A stretch of DNA of 64,000 nt from Labilithrix luteola. Lineage in GTDB: Bacteria; Myxococcota_A; Polyangia; Polyangiales; Polyangiaceae. Shown here in pieces: positions 1 through 9,453 of the stretch. The stretch lies in assembly GCF_001263205.1 (NCBI RefSeq), contig NZ_CP012333.1, positions 6,314,501 through 6,378,500 on the forward strand, in the 5' to 3' direction. The notes under the pieces are model-generated. The model searched no databases and was not told the origin of the DNA. It saw only the letters and a program-made list of their open reading frames with translations. Every line of letters begins with the position of its first letter. The stretch's first letter is position 1. A program made the translations under genes and the position numbers.

Positions 1-86
1 TCGAATTCGTCGACAGCCCCGGGGCGCACGCGCCCACGAACGCCCAGTCGAACCCCACGAAAACCATCTGGGTCGGCCGGCACTGA
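1..86 (+). CDS. 3' end of an unidentified gene (partial)
   Basis: The frame starting at base 3 is open from the window edge to a TGA at 84-86 and reads EFVDSPGAHAPTNAQSNPTK followed by TIWVGRH. Third positions are mostly G or C, as in the real genes here. Too little remains to name a family. It is the same direction as, and about 70 bp upstream of, the lytic transglycosylase. Confidence 0.45.
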   Translation, partial: EFVDSPGAHAPTNAQSNPTKTIWVGRH

Positions 87-155
87 CCCGGCGTCTGGCG
101 CGGCGAGGTGCACCGAATTTGACGCCTCCTTCATGAAGTGCGCATGCTCGTGCTC

Positions 156-2255
156 ATGAAGAGGCCTCTCCGCTCTTCCCGCACGTCCTGCCTCGCGTCC
201 GTCCTCGGCCTCGCGTCCGTCCTCGGGCTCGCGTTCGTATCGGGGACGTTCGCTCCCAGCGCCCACGCGGCTCCCCCGGCGCCGGCCGCACGCCCCTCGA
301 ACGGGAAGGCGGCCGCGGGATCGAACAAGGGCTCGAAGACGAACGCGTCGTCGAATTCCTCGTCGTCGTCCTCGACGAAGGCCACGCGGCCGCCGGAGAC
401 GACCGTTCGTCGCTCGGTCGCGGGCGGCCCGACGTTCGACGATACGGCCGTCGGTGCCGACACGCCGGAGCTCCGCGCGCTCTACGCCGCCGAGCGGGAG
501 CTCTTTCCGCCGGCACAGAGCTCCACCGTGACGGCATGGCCCGACGAGCTGCCGTTTCCGGTCGCCAGCAGCGAAGACCGTCCGCGCGTCCACGCTTCGG
601 GGCTGCCTCCAACGCCACCGGCAAGCGCACCGGCCCTCGCCGAAGGCGGGCGCGATCTCGCGTGGCTCTCGAAGCTCGACATGCCCGACCTGCCCGTTCG
701 ATGGGACGCGCGCGTCGTTCGCTACCTCGAGTTCTTCAAGGACGATCCGCGTGGGCGCACCACGCTGACGATCTGGATGCGCCGTTCGGGGCGCTACCGC
801 GATGCGATGAAGAAGGTTCTTCGTCGCAAGGGGCTGCCCGAAGATCTCGTGTGGCTCTCGATGATCGAGAGCGGTTTCGATCCGGCGGCGCGATCACCCG
901 TCGGCGCCGTGGGCCTCTGGCAGTTCATGCCCGAGACAGGGAAGATCTACGGGCTCAATCAGGATCGCTGGGCCGATCAGCGCATGAGCCTCGTCTCGGC
1001 CACCGAGGCGGCCTCCGATTTCCTCGCCGATCTCCATCGGCGCTTCGGCAGCTGGGATCTCGCCATGGCCGCTTACAACATGGGCTACGGCGGTGTGCTC
1101 TCGGCGGTGCGCAAGTACAACACGAACGACTTCTGGGCGCTCTCCAAGCTCGAAGGCTCGCTGCCTTGGGAGACCACGCTCTACGTTCCGAAGATCATCG
1201 CGGCGTCGATCGTCGCTCGCAACCTCGCCACGTTCGGCTATCGCGAGCTCCAGATCGAAGCCCCGCTCGAAGGTGAAGACGTGCCCGTCGGGCCGGGGGT
1301 TGCTCTCGCTACCGTGGCCACGGCTTGCGGGGTGACCACGAAGGAGATCGAGCAGCTCAACCCCGAGCTCCGGGCGTCGCGCACGCCGCCTGCCCAGGCG
1401 GACTGGCCCGTGAAGGTTCCCGCCGGTAAGGGTGCACTCTGCACGCAGAGCCTTGCCAAGAATCGGCGTGAAGCGCCGGGCACGGAGCGCTACGTGGTCC
1501 GCTTCGGAGAGTCGCTCGAGCAGATCGCGCAGGCTCGTCACGTGGCGGTCTCGAAGCTCGTCGAGCTCAACGCGATTGGTCAGGGCGAAGTCGTCCGCGG
1601 TGGCACGGTGCTCCTCGTGCCGAAGGGCGACGGCGTTGTCGCCGAGGAACGCAAGGACACTGCGTCGAAGGACAAGTCGGCCTTCAACGGCAAGCCGATG
1701 GTCGTCGTTCCGCAGGACATGTTCGTCTACCCCGATCGCCGTCGCGTGTTCTATCGCGTCCAGGTCGGCGACTCGCTGCGCGAGATCTGTTCCACGTTCA
1801 AGACGACGCCCGACGAAGTGCGTCGCTGGAATGGCGTCGATCCGCAGGCACGTCTGGTCGAGGGCATGACCGTCCAACTCTTCGTGCCGCGCGATGCCGA
1901 CCTCACGGGCGTCGTCGTTCTCGGCGAGCCGGACGTCCACACCGTGGTCGCCGGTACCGACGAGTTCTTCCAGCACTGGGACGACAAAGGTCGCCGCCGC
2001 GTGGTCGTCTCGGCGAAAGCCGGCGACACGCTCGAATCGATCGGCAAGAAGCACGGCGTGACGACGGGCCTGATGGAGCGCATCAACCGACGCGGCCGTA
2101 ACGAGGCTCTCGTCCCGGGCGAATCCATCGTGTGCTGGGTCGCCGGCCCCGGCAACCAGGCGACGCCCAACGGCACCGCCGTGTCGGCATTCCCCGAAGC
2201 GACGCCGCCTCTCTCGAACCCGCCGAACCCCGAGCTCCTTCCCGCACTCCCCTGA
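156..2255 (+). CDS. mltD: Membrane-bound lytic murein transglycosylase, MltD-like, with three LysM repeats
   Basis: About 699 residues. A signal peptide (MKRPLRSS then a hydrophobic stretch ending SAHA) is followed by a Ser/Lys/Asn-rich linker. An SLT (lysozyme-like) domain covers roughly residues 200-330: IESGFDPAARS carries the expected catalytic Glu, and GLWQFMPETG and AAYNMGYGG are the classic downstream motifs. Three LysM modules follow in the C-terminal half, beginning near YVVRFGESL, FYRVQVGDSL and VVVSAKAGDTL. Family members cleave the MurNAc-GlcNAc glycan bond to form 1,6-anhydro ends, and LysM tethers them to peptidoglycan in the periplasm. Starts at 138 (GTG) and 144 (ATG) are also open. 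156 gives the most ordinary signal peptide, and no strong ribosome site decides between them. Confidence 0.9.
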   Translation: MKRPLRSSRTSCLASVLGLASVLGLAFVSGTFAPSAHAAPPAPAARPSNGKAAAGSNKGSKTNASSNSSSSSSTKATRPPETTVRRSVAGGPTFDDTAVGADTPELRALYAAERELFPPAQSSTVTAWPDELPFPVASSEDRPRVHASGLPPTPPASAPALAEGGRDLAWLSKLDMPDLPVRWDARVVRYLEFFKDDPRGRTTLTIWMRRSGRYRDAMKKVLRRKGLPEDLVWLSMIESGFDPAARSPVGAVGLWQFMPETGKIYGLNQDRWADQRMSLVSATEAASDFLADLHRRFGSWDLAMAAYNMGYGGVLSAVRKYNTNDFWALSKLEGSLPWETTLYVPKIIAASIVARNLATFGYRELQIEAPLEGEDVPVGPGVALATVATACGVTTKEIEQLNPELRASRTPPAQADWPVKVPAGKGALCTQSLAKNRREAPGTERYVVRFGESLEQIAQARHVAVSKLVELNAIGQGEVVRGGTVLLVPKGDGVVAEERKDTASKDKSAFNGKPMVVVPQDMFVYPDRRRVFYRVQVGDSLREICSTFKTTPDEVRRWNGVDPQARLVEGMTVQLFVPRDADLTGVVVLGEPDVHTVVAGTDEFFQHWDDKGRRRVVVSAKAGDTLESIGKKHGVTTGLMERINRRGRNEALVPGESIVCWVAGPGNQATPNGTAVSAFPEATPPLSNPPNPELLPALP

Positions 2256-2550
2256 TCTCGTTCGTTCTCTGCATGAGCGAATGGTCGACGACCGTCCGTG
2301 ACGGGCGTCGTCAGAGAGCTCTGCGGGAAGACGAGCGACCGAGCGCGACGCATTCGGCTGTCTGAAGAGCACGACGTCCTCGTTCGGCCCGCGGCTACGA
2401 CACGGTGAGCGGTCGTCGCGAGGCCGAACTGTCGAGGGGGCAGAGTGATACTCGACCGTCCCAGGCGGCCCGCCGAGCACGCCGAGGGCGGGGGCTCTCG
2501 AGTTCGAAGACGGCAGGTGCCTTGCAGCGTCGACGAGCGCCGGGGGTAAC
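2256..2550. other. Intergenic spacer, nothing recognised
   Basis: 295 bp between the transglycosylase stop and the next start. Short antisense frames here lack domain content. No hairpin with a T tract, RNA gene or recognisable promoter was found. The next gene probably has its promoter in this stretch. Confidence 0.4.
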
Positions 2551-3549
2551 ATGCGAGTGCGATCCATTGGGCTGTGCACGAGCCTGGCGCTGTTGACCAA
2601 CGCGCCCTGGCCTGCGTCGGCGGCTGTGCTGGACGACGCAGGGCCAACGCCCGACGGTGGGACCTCGGACGGAGGCGCATGGAGGAGCCCGTTGCCCCCG
2701 GACGATGGGCATCAGCTAGAGCGCCGCCAGTGCTCTCTTGGCCCGATCGCCAGCGGCTGGGGGCGCGACGACATTCATCCGACGCTGCAGGGCGTCGTCC
2801 GTCAAACGAACCCCACGCAGAAGGGACACTTTCACTATTTTGCCGAGCCGGGCGATATCTGGCCCGCGTCCCGGTGTGGCGTGGCGAACCTGACCCCGCC
2901 GATCATCGAACCCGGCGTCGAGTGGCACTACAGCGCGTACAAATTCACGAACGCACGGGCGACGGACGCGTGCGTGACCATCCAACTTTACTACTACGGC
3001 TGCGGCTTCACGGAACCGTGTCCACCCGAGATCACGTGCAGGGGCCCCGTCTCCTCGGGCATCTGTGGTGGCGTCGGCGCCTTCGAGGTCGCCGTGTATC
3101 GCGACGCCTTCGACCCAAGCGACATTCGGAAGAACTACCTTGCCGACTCGACCCGCATCAACGCCGGCTTCACTCAGGATCACATCGAGCTGACGGTCCG
3201 CGCCGCGTCCGATTTCGTGATCGTGGTGTCCACGCCTCAGCGGGGAAGCACCGTCGGAAACGGGCTCGGATACGACCCTTACTTCGATCTCTGGGTCGTG
3301 GGCTGCGCGGAGACCGACGGCGGTGCTCCCGCCCCGAGTGAGAGCCCGCCCGCTCCGGGAGCCGCGTCCGATGACGACACAGTATCGGGGCCAAGCGTTG
3401 GTCCGGCTCCCCTCTCGTCGACGGAGGCAGCGGGCAGCGGATGCGGGACGTCGGGGACGAGGACGTCGGCGGTCAGCCTTGCCGCCCTCGGGGTCACGGC
3501 GACCGCCTTGGTGATTCGGCGCCGCCGCACGAGCAGGAGAACGCAGTGA
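2551..3549 (+). CDS. Secreted protein with MYXO-CTERM-like C-terminal anchor
   Basis: 332 residues with an N-terminal signal peptide ending near WPASA. The body is not recognised. It contains about a dozen cysteines (for example YYYGCGFTEPCPPEITC), suggesting a disulfide-rich surface or periplasmic domain. The C-terminus has a Pro/Ser linker, a GCGTSG motif, a hydrophobic helix (SAVSLAALGVTATALVI) and a terminal RRRRTSRRT cluster. That order of short Cys motif, helix and Arg cluster is the layout of MYXO-CTERM sorting tails (TIGR03901), which in myxobacteria mark proteins for processing and surface attachment. The sorting assignment is by pattern only. The start is ATG preceded by a weak GGGGGT. 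Confidence 0.7.
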   Translation: MRVRSIGLCTSLALLTNAPWPASAAVLDDAGPTPDGGTSDGGAWRSPLPPDDGHQLERRQCSLGPIASGWGRDDIHPTLQGVVRQTNPTQKGHFHYFAEPGDIWPASRCGVANLTPPIIEPGVEWHYSAYKFTNARATDACVTIQLYYYGCGFTEPCPPEITCRGPVSSGICGGVGAFEVAVYRDAFDPSDIRKNYLADSTRINAGFTQDHIELTVRAASDFVIVVSTPQRGSTVGNGLGYDPYFDLWVVGCAETDGGAPAPSESPPAPGAASDDDTVSGPSVGPAPLSSTEAAGSGCGTSGTRTSAVSLAALGVTATALVIRRRRTSRRTQ

Positions 3550-3700
3550 GGGCACCTTCGCCCGCGCAGAGCTGCCGAATTCAAAGATAGCGCCCCGCCG
3601 GCTGAGCCTGCGAACGCAGTCACGCATTCCGCGAGGCCGCGTGGAGGCCAACTACTCTCGTGCGAAGCACGAGTGCCACCAGGCGGTTCAAAACCGAAGG

Positions 3701-3801
3701 CTTCGAGATACCAAGACGTCTGTAGGTGGCCACGAGGCGAGCGGCGGGGTCTTCGTCGCGCTCATAGCGCGACGTCGCCGAAGGTGAACCCGCCGCGGGC
3801 A
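3701..3801 (-). repeat. REP-like dispersed palindromic repeat, copy A
   Basis: Read on the minus strand, this gives a cgcggcgggt-type lead, a palindrome with 9-bp arms (cgtcgcgct / agcgcgacg, loop atg) at 3754-3774, then gaagaccccgccgctcgc and a tail resembling acctacagacgtcttggt. The same order of blocks occurs at 26603-26700 and 33774-33880. It lies about 17 bp beyond the stop of the minus-strand FadL-type gene, in the same sense relative to that gene as the other copies are to theirs. Confidence 0.75.
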
Positions 3802-3817
3802 GTGGGGCCCCACAAGG

Positions 3818-5338
3818 CTAAAACGTGTACTGGGCGCCGACGCCGAGGATGAGGGCGTGGGCGCTGTAGTCGCCGCCGTTGATGGCTTCGGTTTGCGTGG
3901 GGTTGCCTTTGACGGGATTCACGCGCGGGACCATCGCTTCCGAGGGATCGACGGTGGTGCTGCCGAGCATGACGAGCGCGGCGACGGCGTCCATGCGCCA
4001 GTGCGGAGCGACGTGGACGCTGCCGCCGGCGCCGATGGTGAGCTTGTTCGCGTCGTAGGTGAGGGCGGTCACCCATTCGCGCGGAATGGCGCTCGTCTCG
4101 TAGTTGAGGCCGAGGCGGAAGTCGGTGCGGTTCGAGGGGAAGAGGGCTCGCGTCGAGTACTCCGCGCCGAGGCGGAAAGAGTTCGAGTCCTGGAAGTTTC
4201 GCGGCATCGAGATCGGAGCGACGCCGAAGGGGCTCGGGAAGCCGGTGATGTCGTAGAGGCGAATGTTCTCCGAGCGGATGTCGATCGACTCGTGCACGCT
4301 CCAGAACTCGCGCACGTAGCTGCCTTCGACGCGGATCGAGTTCTCGTTCCCGAGGTCCGTGCGGTACTCGGCGCCGAGGCGGAGGATCGGCGGCAGCATG
4401 AACTTCACGCGTGCGTCTTCACCGTCCTGATACGCCTTGTCGAAGGGAGCGGCCGTCGGCAAGCGAACCTGGATGGTCGCGGGCGCGTTCACCCAGAAGG
4501 GCAGCTGGAACGATGCGCCTAGCCGGATGTTCTTGGTGACCTCGCCGATGACGCCGAGGTTGCCGCTCGGCGCGATGATCGGTCCGACGCTCAGCTGGCT
4601 GAGCGCGTCGTACTGCGGGTCCTCGGGGGAGGAGATGAGGCGGTCGGACGGGCTCGCGCTGAAGACGACCTTCGACTTGAAGGTGCCGACGAGCGTCTGG
4701 ACGCCGAAGCCGATGCGAAAGCGTTCGGTCGGCTTCCAGGCGAAGTAGCCGCCGACGACCGCGAGCATCGAGCCGTCGAGCGAAACGAGCGAGTAGCGTT
4801 GCGGTGAAGGCTGACCGTCGATGGTGAGTGGGTAGCTGGCGATCGACGAGTACGGCGCGAAGACGCCGAAGGCGAGCGTGTACTGCTTCTCGCTCCCGAA
4901 GTTGTAGCTGCCCGCGATGGTCGGGATCGGCAGGAACGGCGTCGTGCCTTTGACCTTCGGATAGGAGTAGTTGCGCAGCGTCCCGTTCGCGTCGACCACC
5001 TGCGTCTGTCGCGTGTACTCCGCGGAGAAATTCATCCACGAGAAGTCGGCGAGAAGACCGCTGCCCGCGTCGGCGAGGCCGGCGGGGTTGTACCAGATGG
5101 CTCCGAGATCATCGGCGCCGGCCACGAAGGCGCCGCCTCGACCGAGAGGGCGCACGCCGCGATCGGACGTGTAGAGACCGGCGGCGTGTGCGGTTCCCTC
5201 GCTACCCACGAGACTCGCGACGCTCGTCGCAACACTCGCAAGAGCCAGGAGAAACGAGAGACCTTTCAGGCCCACCCGCCGTGATCGGAATCTCACACTA
5301 CGGGACGGTAACAGCCGAAGAGAAGGCAATGTCGACAT
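3818..5338 (-). CDS. OmpP1/FadL-family outer-membrane transport protein
   Basis: 506 residues. A long signal peptide ends near GTAHA, and the mature protein opens AGLYTSDRGVRPLGRGGAFVAGADD-, then IWYNPAGLA. The NPAGL signature after a glycine-rich segment is typical of the FadL/TodX/OmpP1 family, whose N-terminus plugs a 14-strand barrel and which passes hydrophobic compounds across the outer membrane. Alternating amphipathic strands run to a terminal phenylalanine (VGAQYTF), the usual barrel-assembly signal. The ATG is preceded by gaggaa. The substrate cannot be read from sequence. Only 48 bp separate it from the giant lipoprotein gene upstream on the same strand, so they may be cotranscribed. 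Confidence 0.85.
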   Translation of the reverse strand: MSTLPSLRLLPSRSVRFRSRRVGLKGLSFLLALASVATSVASLVGSEGTAHAAGLYTSDRGVRPLGRGGAFVAGADDLGAIWYNPAGLADAGSGLLADFSWMNFSAEYTRQTQVVDANGTLRNYSYPKVKGTTPFLPIPTIAGSYNFGSEKQYTLAFGVFAPYSSIASYPLTIDGQPSPQRYSLVSLDGSMLAVVGGYFAWKPTERFRIGFGVQTLVGTFKSKVVFSASPSDRLISSPEDPQYDALSQLSVGPIIAPSGNLGVIGEVTKNIRLGASFQLPFWVNAPATIQVRLPTAAPFDKAYQDGEDARVKFMLPPILRLGAEYRTDLGNENSIRVEGSYVREFWSVHESIDIRSENIRLYDITGFPSPFGVAPISMPRNFQDSNSFRLGAEYSTRALFPSNRTDFRLGLNYETSAIPREWVTALTYDANKLTIGAGGSVHVAPHWRMDAVAALVMLGSTTVDPSEAMVPRVNPVKGNPTQTEAINGGDYSAHALILGVGAQYTF

Positions 5339-5386
5339 TTCCTCGCTCGATCGCCGGAAGTTCGTGAGGGGCTCGTCGCCGGTCGC

Positions 5387-8300
5387 TCAGAACTTCGTTC
5401 CTTGGCGAATGACTTCGTAGAACTGCTCGAGGCCGCGCTCTTTGTTCATGAGGAAGTCGACGACGTTCTCGGTGACGTTGCTGTAGTCGTCCTTCGCTAG
5501 CGTGCCCTCGTAGGGCTGCGTGGGGTCGACCCGGTTCACGTCGGCCACGACGTCGATGATCACTTCGAGGGGCGACTGACCCTTGAAATCCCCGTCGTTG
5601 ATCGGCGTCACGAGGTTGGCGAGCGCGAGGCTCAGGACCTGGTTCGGATCGATCTCCCGGCTGCAGATCTCCTTGCCGTGATCGTCGACGTATCGCCCGC
5701 TCACCCTGGCGAGCAGGGCCATTTGGGCGTCGACCAGGCTCTTCTCGATGACGCGTCCCTTGGAGTCCACCTTCGAGGCACCGAAGGCCGCCGAGAGCAC
5801 GTGGTAGAGCGGAACGAGGTTTTGCTCGTCACGAAGGAGCTGGAGGAGGTCGTTGGCCGACGCCGCCGTGCTGGCGAGCGCGTCGTTCTTCGAGCCTTCG
5901 TCGAGCAAGTAGGTGAGGAGCAGCCCCATCTGCTTGCGGCCGTCAGCGTCGCGACGAATCTCGTCCATCATCTCGAGTCCGCTCGACATGAGCGGCCCGG
6001 TGAACGTGGTCTCCGCCTTCTGCGCGAGCTCGTCGCGTGCCCAGTCGCATCGCTGGTAGGGCGGCGAGAACGACTTGGGGCAGTGCGCGAGCAGCTGCGA
6101 CCGAATCAGGTCGACGACCTTGGGCATGAGCGTCTTCATCATCGGGTTCGCGAACACCGAGGTGCTCTTGCCGCCCGTGACGCCCATGAACTGATCGACG
6201 AGCTGCGAGCGCGCGCGCCGGAAATTCTCGCGGCGGCTCGTCTCCTCGGGGTGTGCTTGCTCGTACGTGTCGTACGCCGCGTCGATCGCCGAGAGGGCGT
6301 TGGTGAGCAAATACGCGGGCGTGACCTGAGCGATCGGCGTGCCGTCGTTCTTCTGCGTGCCCGTGTTGCCCTTGCGATCGGTGAGCTTGAGCGTGTTCTT
6401 CGCGTAGTCCGGATCGAGCGCTGCGCGCGTGGCAGCGGCCGCGACGTCGATGCCGCTAACGATCTTGGCGCCGGCCGGCGTGCACACGCCCTTGGCGTCG
6501 GTCTCGTCGCAACGCTTGATGGGCGTCAGCTCGAGGGCCTTCATGAGCTCGCTGAGCGCCGGAACGAGATCGGTCGCGAACTGCTCGGAGATCAGACCTT
6601 CGTACGCGTTCAGCCCCCCGCGCGCGCATTGGCCGCCGCCGGGCTGACGGCACTCGTCGGCGCTCGCCTCGGCGTTCAAGTAGTACTTGTTGACCGTGTT
6701 CGAGAGCTCGAGGAACAGGTCTTCGCGCTTGTGTTTGACGAACGCGCTGAGGACGGGACGAATCGCGTCGTAAAAGCCGAAGTGCTCCCACGTGAAGATC
6801 GTGCCGTGGCCGCGCTGCTGCAGCCACTGGCCGTCGGGGCAATTACGAAGGCCGTGGACGATGCCGTCGGGCGAGGCGTCCGGTGAATCGGGCTTCGGAT
6901 CGGTGATCGTGCGTTCGGGGCAAACGCTCGTGCCCATCACTTCACCCGACAGATCGCCGATGAAGTTGCGGGTCTGCGTGTTGACGTTGTCGTTTGGGAA
7001 ATCGAAGAAGACGAGGCGGTTCAGCCACGCGGGCTTGGCGGCGAGGGTGGTCGAGCCGCCATCGGTCCAGAAGCCGGTGAGGTTGCTGGAGTTCTCCATC
7101 AGGTCGACGGTGGCCTTCCCGATGCCGGCGATACCTTCTCGAAGTGTGTTGTCACGCAGGTAGAACGCGCCTGGGGGCGGGTTTTCTCCCGGCCGGATCG
7201 CCTGCGCGTTGGCGATCGAGTCGAGGTAGAACGCGGCGAGGTTGTCGATCTTGAAGACCTCGCATTCTCCGTAGGAGCTGGAGAAGAGCGGCATCGTCAC
7301 GCTGATGCTGCCGAGCTTCGCGTGGACCTTTGCGCCTGGCTTGTTGCACGAGGCAACGCCGGTCGTGTCGGCGATGAGGCCGAGGAAGCGAGCGAGGGCG
7401 CTGCGGTTCTTGCCGGTGTAGTGGTCGCCGCGATCGACGGGCGTGATCATCTCGCCGGTGCTGTTCGTGGTCTCGTTCCACGTCGGCCCGTTGAGGTTGT
7501 TCTTGTCGTAGACGATCGAGTCTTTGACCTTGGCGTAGTTCGCGAAGACCGAGCCGAGGTTCGCGGAGTTGGGATCGCCGAGGGCGATGAGCATGTCCTC
7601 GAGGAGGCGCGGCTCCTTGGCGATCTTCACCATGGTGGCGAGCGTGTCGTCCCAGAAGGTGACCTCGCGCGCGATCTTCGCCTCGGGATGTGCGTGCGCG
7701 ATGTCCATCGCGGAGATCATCGAGCCAGTGAGGCGTGCGACCTTGGGCTGCTGGTTCGTGAACAGCTCCTGCGCGAGCCCGAGCGTCGCGTCCATGTTCT
7801 GGTCGCCCATCAGCGTGCCGAGCGCGTACACGAGGTCGATCATCGGCGAGTCCGTGGGGATCGCGTCGTAGGTGATCGAGCCGGTCTCGTAGGACTTCTG
7901 CTTTTGCTCGCGCGGGCCGACGGAGACGTACATGCCGCCGACGAGGTCCATCAGCGTCTCGTGCCGAGCCTCGGGGTCGGGGTTCACGAGCGGCTTCATG
8001 TCGACGAGCATCTGCGCCGCGTACGTGTGGCTCGTATCGACGTAGTCGTAGAGGAGCTTGTTGTTGACCAGCGCGCGCCCGAGCTCGTCGCGGGTGGCGT
8101 TGTCCGCCGTGATGCCCGAGACGGGGAAGGGCGAGGGCGCGATCGAGCTGTCGTTCGTGACGAAGCGTCCGACGGCGTCGACGTCGGGAAGGCCGTCTTG
8201 GTCGGAGTCGACGAAGGGTGCGGGAACGCTTCCTCCGGCGAAGGCCGCGTAGCCGCGCGAGTCGCGGCGGACGATGTAGCGAGAATCGCCGCCGCCGAAG

Positions 8301-9415
8301 CTCGCATCGGTGGCGAAGAAGATCTGGTCGAGCATCTCGACGTTGTCGCGAGGCCTCGAGATGATGGTGCGGTTCGCCTGGGCGTCGGGGGTGGCGACGA
8401 GGGCGGGCGCGATGGGGTCGGCCTTGCTGTCGCGCAGCTCGTGCTGCGCCGCTTCGAGCATCTTGTTCAGCGCGGCGTTGGCGATGCCGGGAACGGGGAT
8501 GCGATTGCCGTCCCCGTCGTGCTTCGGCTTCAGCTCGTACGGATTGGAGTCCGCCGAGAGCAGGCGGAGCGTCGAGTTCGCCAGATCGCGCAGCTGCGGA
8601 TACGCCACGATCGGACGCGTGGCGCCGAGCGCCGTATCGATCGGCCGGTATCCTTGCCGTGCCGACAGGCGGGCCCACGCGGACTGCGCCTCGTCGGACT
8701 TCTTGAACTCGTCGAAGACGCGCGCGAGCGACTCGGTCGACTGAGGAAGCGTCCCGTCGTTGTAGAGGTCGCCCATCTTGCCGAGCATGTCGGCGACCTG
8801 GTCGGTCAGAAGACCCTCGGCCTTTTTTTTCGGGGCCTGGCAGGTTTTCGTTTCATCAGGATTGGCGAGATCCTTGATGGGAATGTTTCGTTCCGGGAAG
8901 CTCGCGTCGAACGCCTGGATCAATTCGGTCCGCCGGCGCGCGAGCGCTTCGATTCGACCGACGGCGTAGGCGCGATTCTTCTTTTGAGTCTCGATCGAGA
9001 CTCGCCTTCCCTTCGTGTCGATCGCCTGCGGATCCATCGGCGGAAGCGCCGATTCGTCGACGGTGTCCGCGTAGGCGCCCTTCGGCGTGGGCTTGTGGCA
9101 GACCTTGCGGAACGATTCGCCGGTCATGTCCTCGCGCAGGGCCTGGGCACCCACGCGATCGCAGATGACGCCGAACATCTCTTCGCCGACGGTCCCGCGC
9201 TTCGGGAGCGTGCGCGACGTATCGAATTCGTCGGCGCAGGCCGGCATCAAGATGCAAAGGGAAGCCAGCCCAGCCACGCTGAGAAAGCTGACGCGACGCG
9301 GCGCCGCGAGCGATTCGGAGAGGCCGATGGAGGATCGCGCACGATCCATTCGTGATGGTCTAGACTGCGCGCTCGTTTCCTTACCGGCTAGAAATCTGCG
9401 ACGACGTCGCATCAT
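5387..9415 (-). CDS. Giant lipoprotein of unknown function
   Basis: About 1342 residues. The N-terminus is arginine-rich, then a hydrophobic segment ends in the lipobox-like ILMPAC, so it is probably a lipoprotein. No catalytic domain was recognised. The sequence is charged and helical, with Gly/Asp-rich insertions (for example DSDQDGLPDVDAVG, a possible calcium-binding loop) and scattered cysteines. The start at 9415 (or the adjacent ATG at 9412) is chosen because gagggagg lies just upstream. The ATG at 9349 would give a shorter leader but lacks a ribosome site. Only 38 bp separate it from the divergent glmU, so the promoters of at least one gene must lie inside the other. Confidence 0.75.
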   Translation of the reverse strand: MMRRRRRFLAGKETSAQSRPSRMDRARSSIGLSESLAAPRRVSFLSVAGLASLCILMPACADEFDTSRTLPKRGTVGEEMFGVICDRVGAQALREDMTGESFRKVCHKPTPKGAYADTVDESALPPMDPQAIDTKGRRVSIETQKKNRAYAVGRIEALARRRTELIQAFDASFPERNIPIKDLANPDETKTCQAPKKKAEGLLTDQVADMLGKMGDLYNDGTLPQSTESLARVFDEFKKSDEAQSAWARLSARQGYRPIDTALGATRPIVAYPQLRDLANSTLRLLSADSNPYELKPKHDGDGNRIPVPGIANAALNKMLEAAQHELRDSKADPIAPALVATPDAQANRTIISRPRDNVEMLDQIFFATDASFGGGDSRYIVRRDSRGYAAFAGGSVPAPFVDSDQDGLPDVDAVGRFVTNDSSIAPSPFPVSGITADNATRDELGRALVNNKLLYDYVDTSHTYAAQMLVDMKPLVNPDPEARHETLMDLVGGMYVSVGPREQKQKSYETGSITYDAIPTDSPMIDLVYALGTLMGDQNMDATLGLAQELFTNQQPKVARLTGSMISAMDIAHAHPEAKIAREVTFWDDTLATMVKIAKEPRLLEDMLIALGDPNSANLGSVFANYAKVKDSIVYDKNNLNGPTWNETTNSTGEMITPVDRGDHYTGKNRSALARFLGLIADTTGVASCNKPGAKVHAKLGSISVTMPLFSSSYGECEVFKIDNLAAFYLDSIANAQAIRPGENPPPGAFYLRDNTLREGIAGIGKATVDLMENSSNLTGFWTDGGSTTLAAKPAWLNRLVFFDFPNDNVNTQTRNFIGDLSGEVMGTSVCPERTITDPKPDSPDASPDGIVHGLRNCPDGQWLQQRGHGTIFTWEHFGFYDAIRPVLSAFVKHKREDLFLELSNTVNKYYLNAEASADECRQPGGGQCARGGLNAYEGLISEQFATDLVPALSELMKALELTPIKRCDETDAKGVCTPAGAKIVSGIDVAAAATRAALDPDYAKNTLKLTDRKGNTGTQKNDGTPIAQVTPAYLLTNALSAIDAAYDTYEQAHPEETSRRENFRRARSQLVDQFMGVTGGKSTSVFANPMMKTLMPKVVDLIRSQLLAHCPKSFSPPYQRCDWARDELAQKAETTFTGPLMSSGLEMMDEIRRDADGRKQMGLLLTYLLDEGSKNDALASTAASANDLLQLLRDEQNLVPLYHVLSAAFGASKVDSKGRVIEKSLVDAQMALLARVSGRYVDDHGKEICSREIDPNQVLSLALANLVTPINDGDFKGQSPLEVIIDVVADVNRVDPTQPYEGTLAKDDYSNVTENVVDFLMNKERGLEQFYEVIRQGTKF

Positions 9416-9453
9416 TGCCTCCCTCAATTCACTCGATAAGCGAAAGGCGCGCC

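Noticed and set aside
1..14. gaattc and gtcgac next to each other at the window edge, like a cloning site
   Set aside because: They lie in frame in a codon-biased gene end. Two 6-bp matches are expected by chance.
894..2600. 568-residue open frame on the minus strand
   Set aside because: Antisense to the lytic transglycosylase; composition is a shadow of its codons.
7322..9355. 677-residue open frame on the plus strand
   Set aside because: Antisense to the giant lipoprotein gene, with repetitive Arg/Val/Gly composition and no motif.
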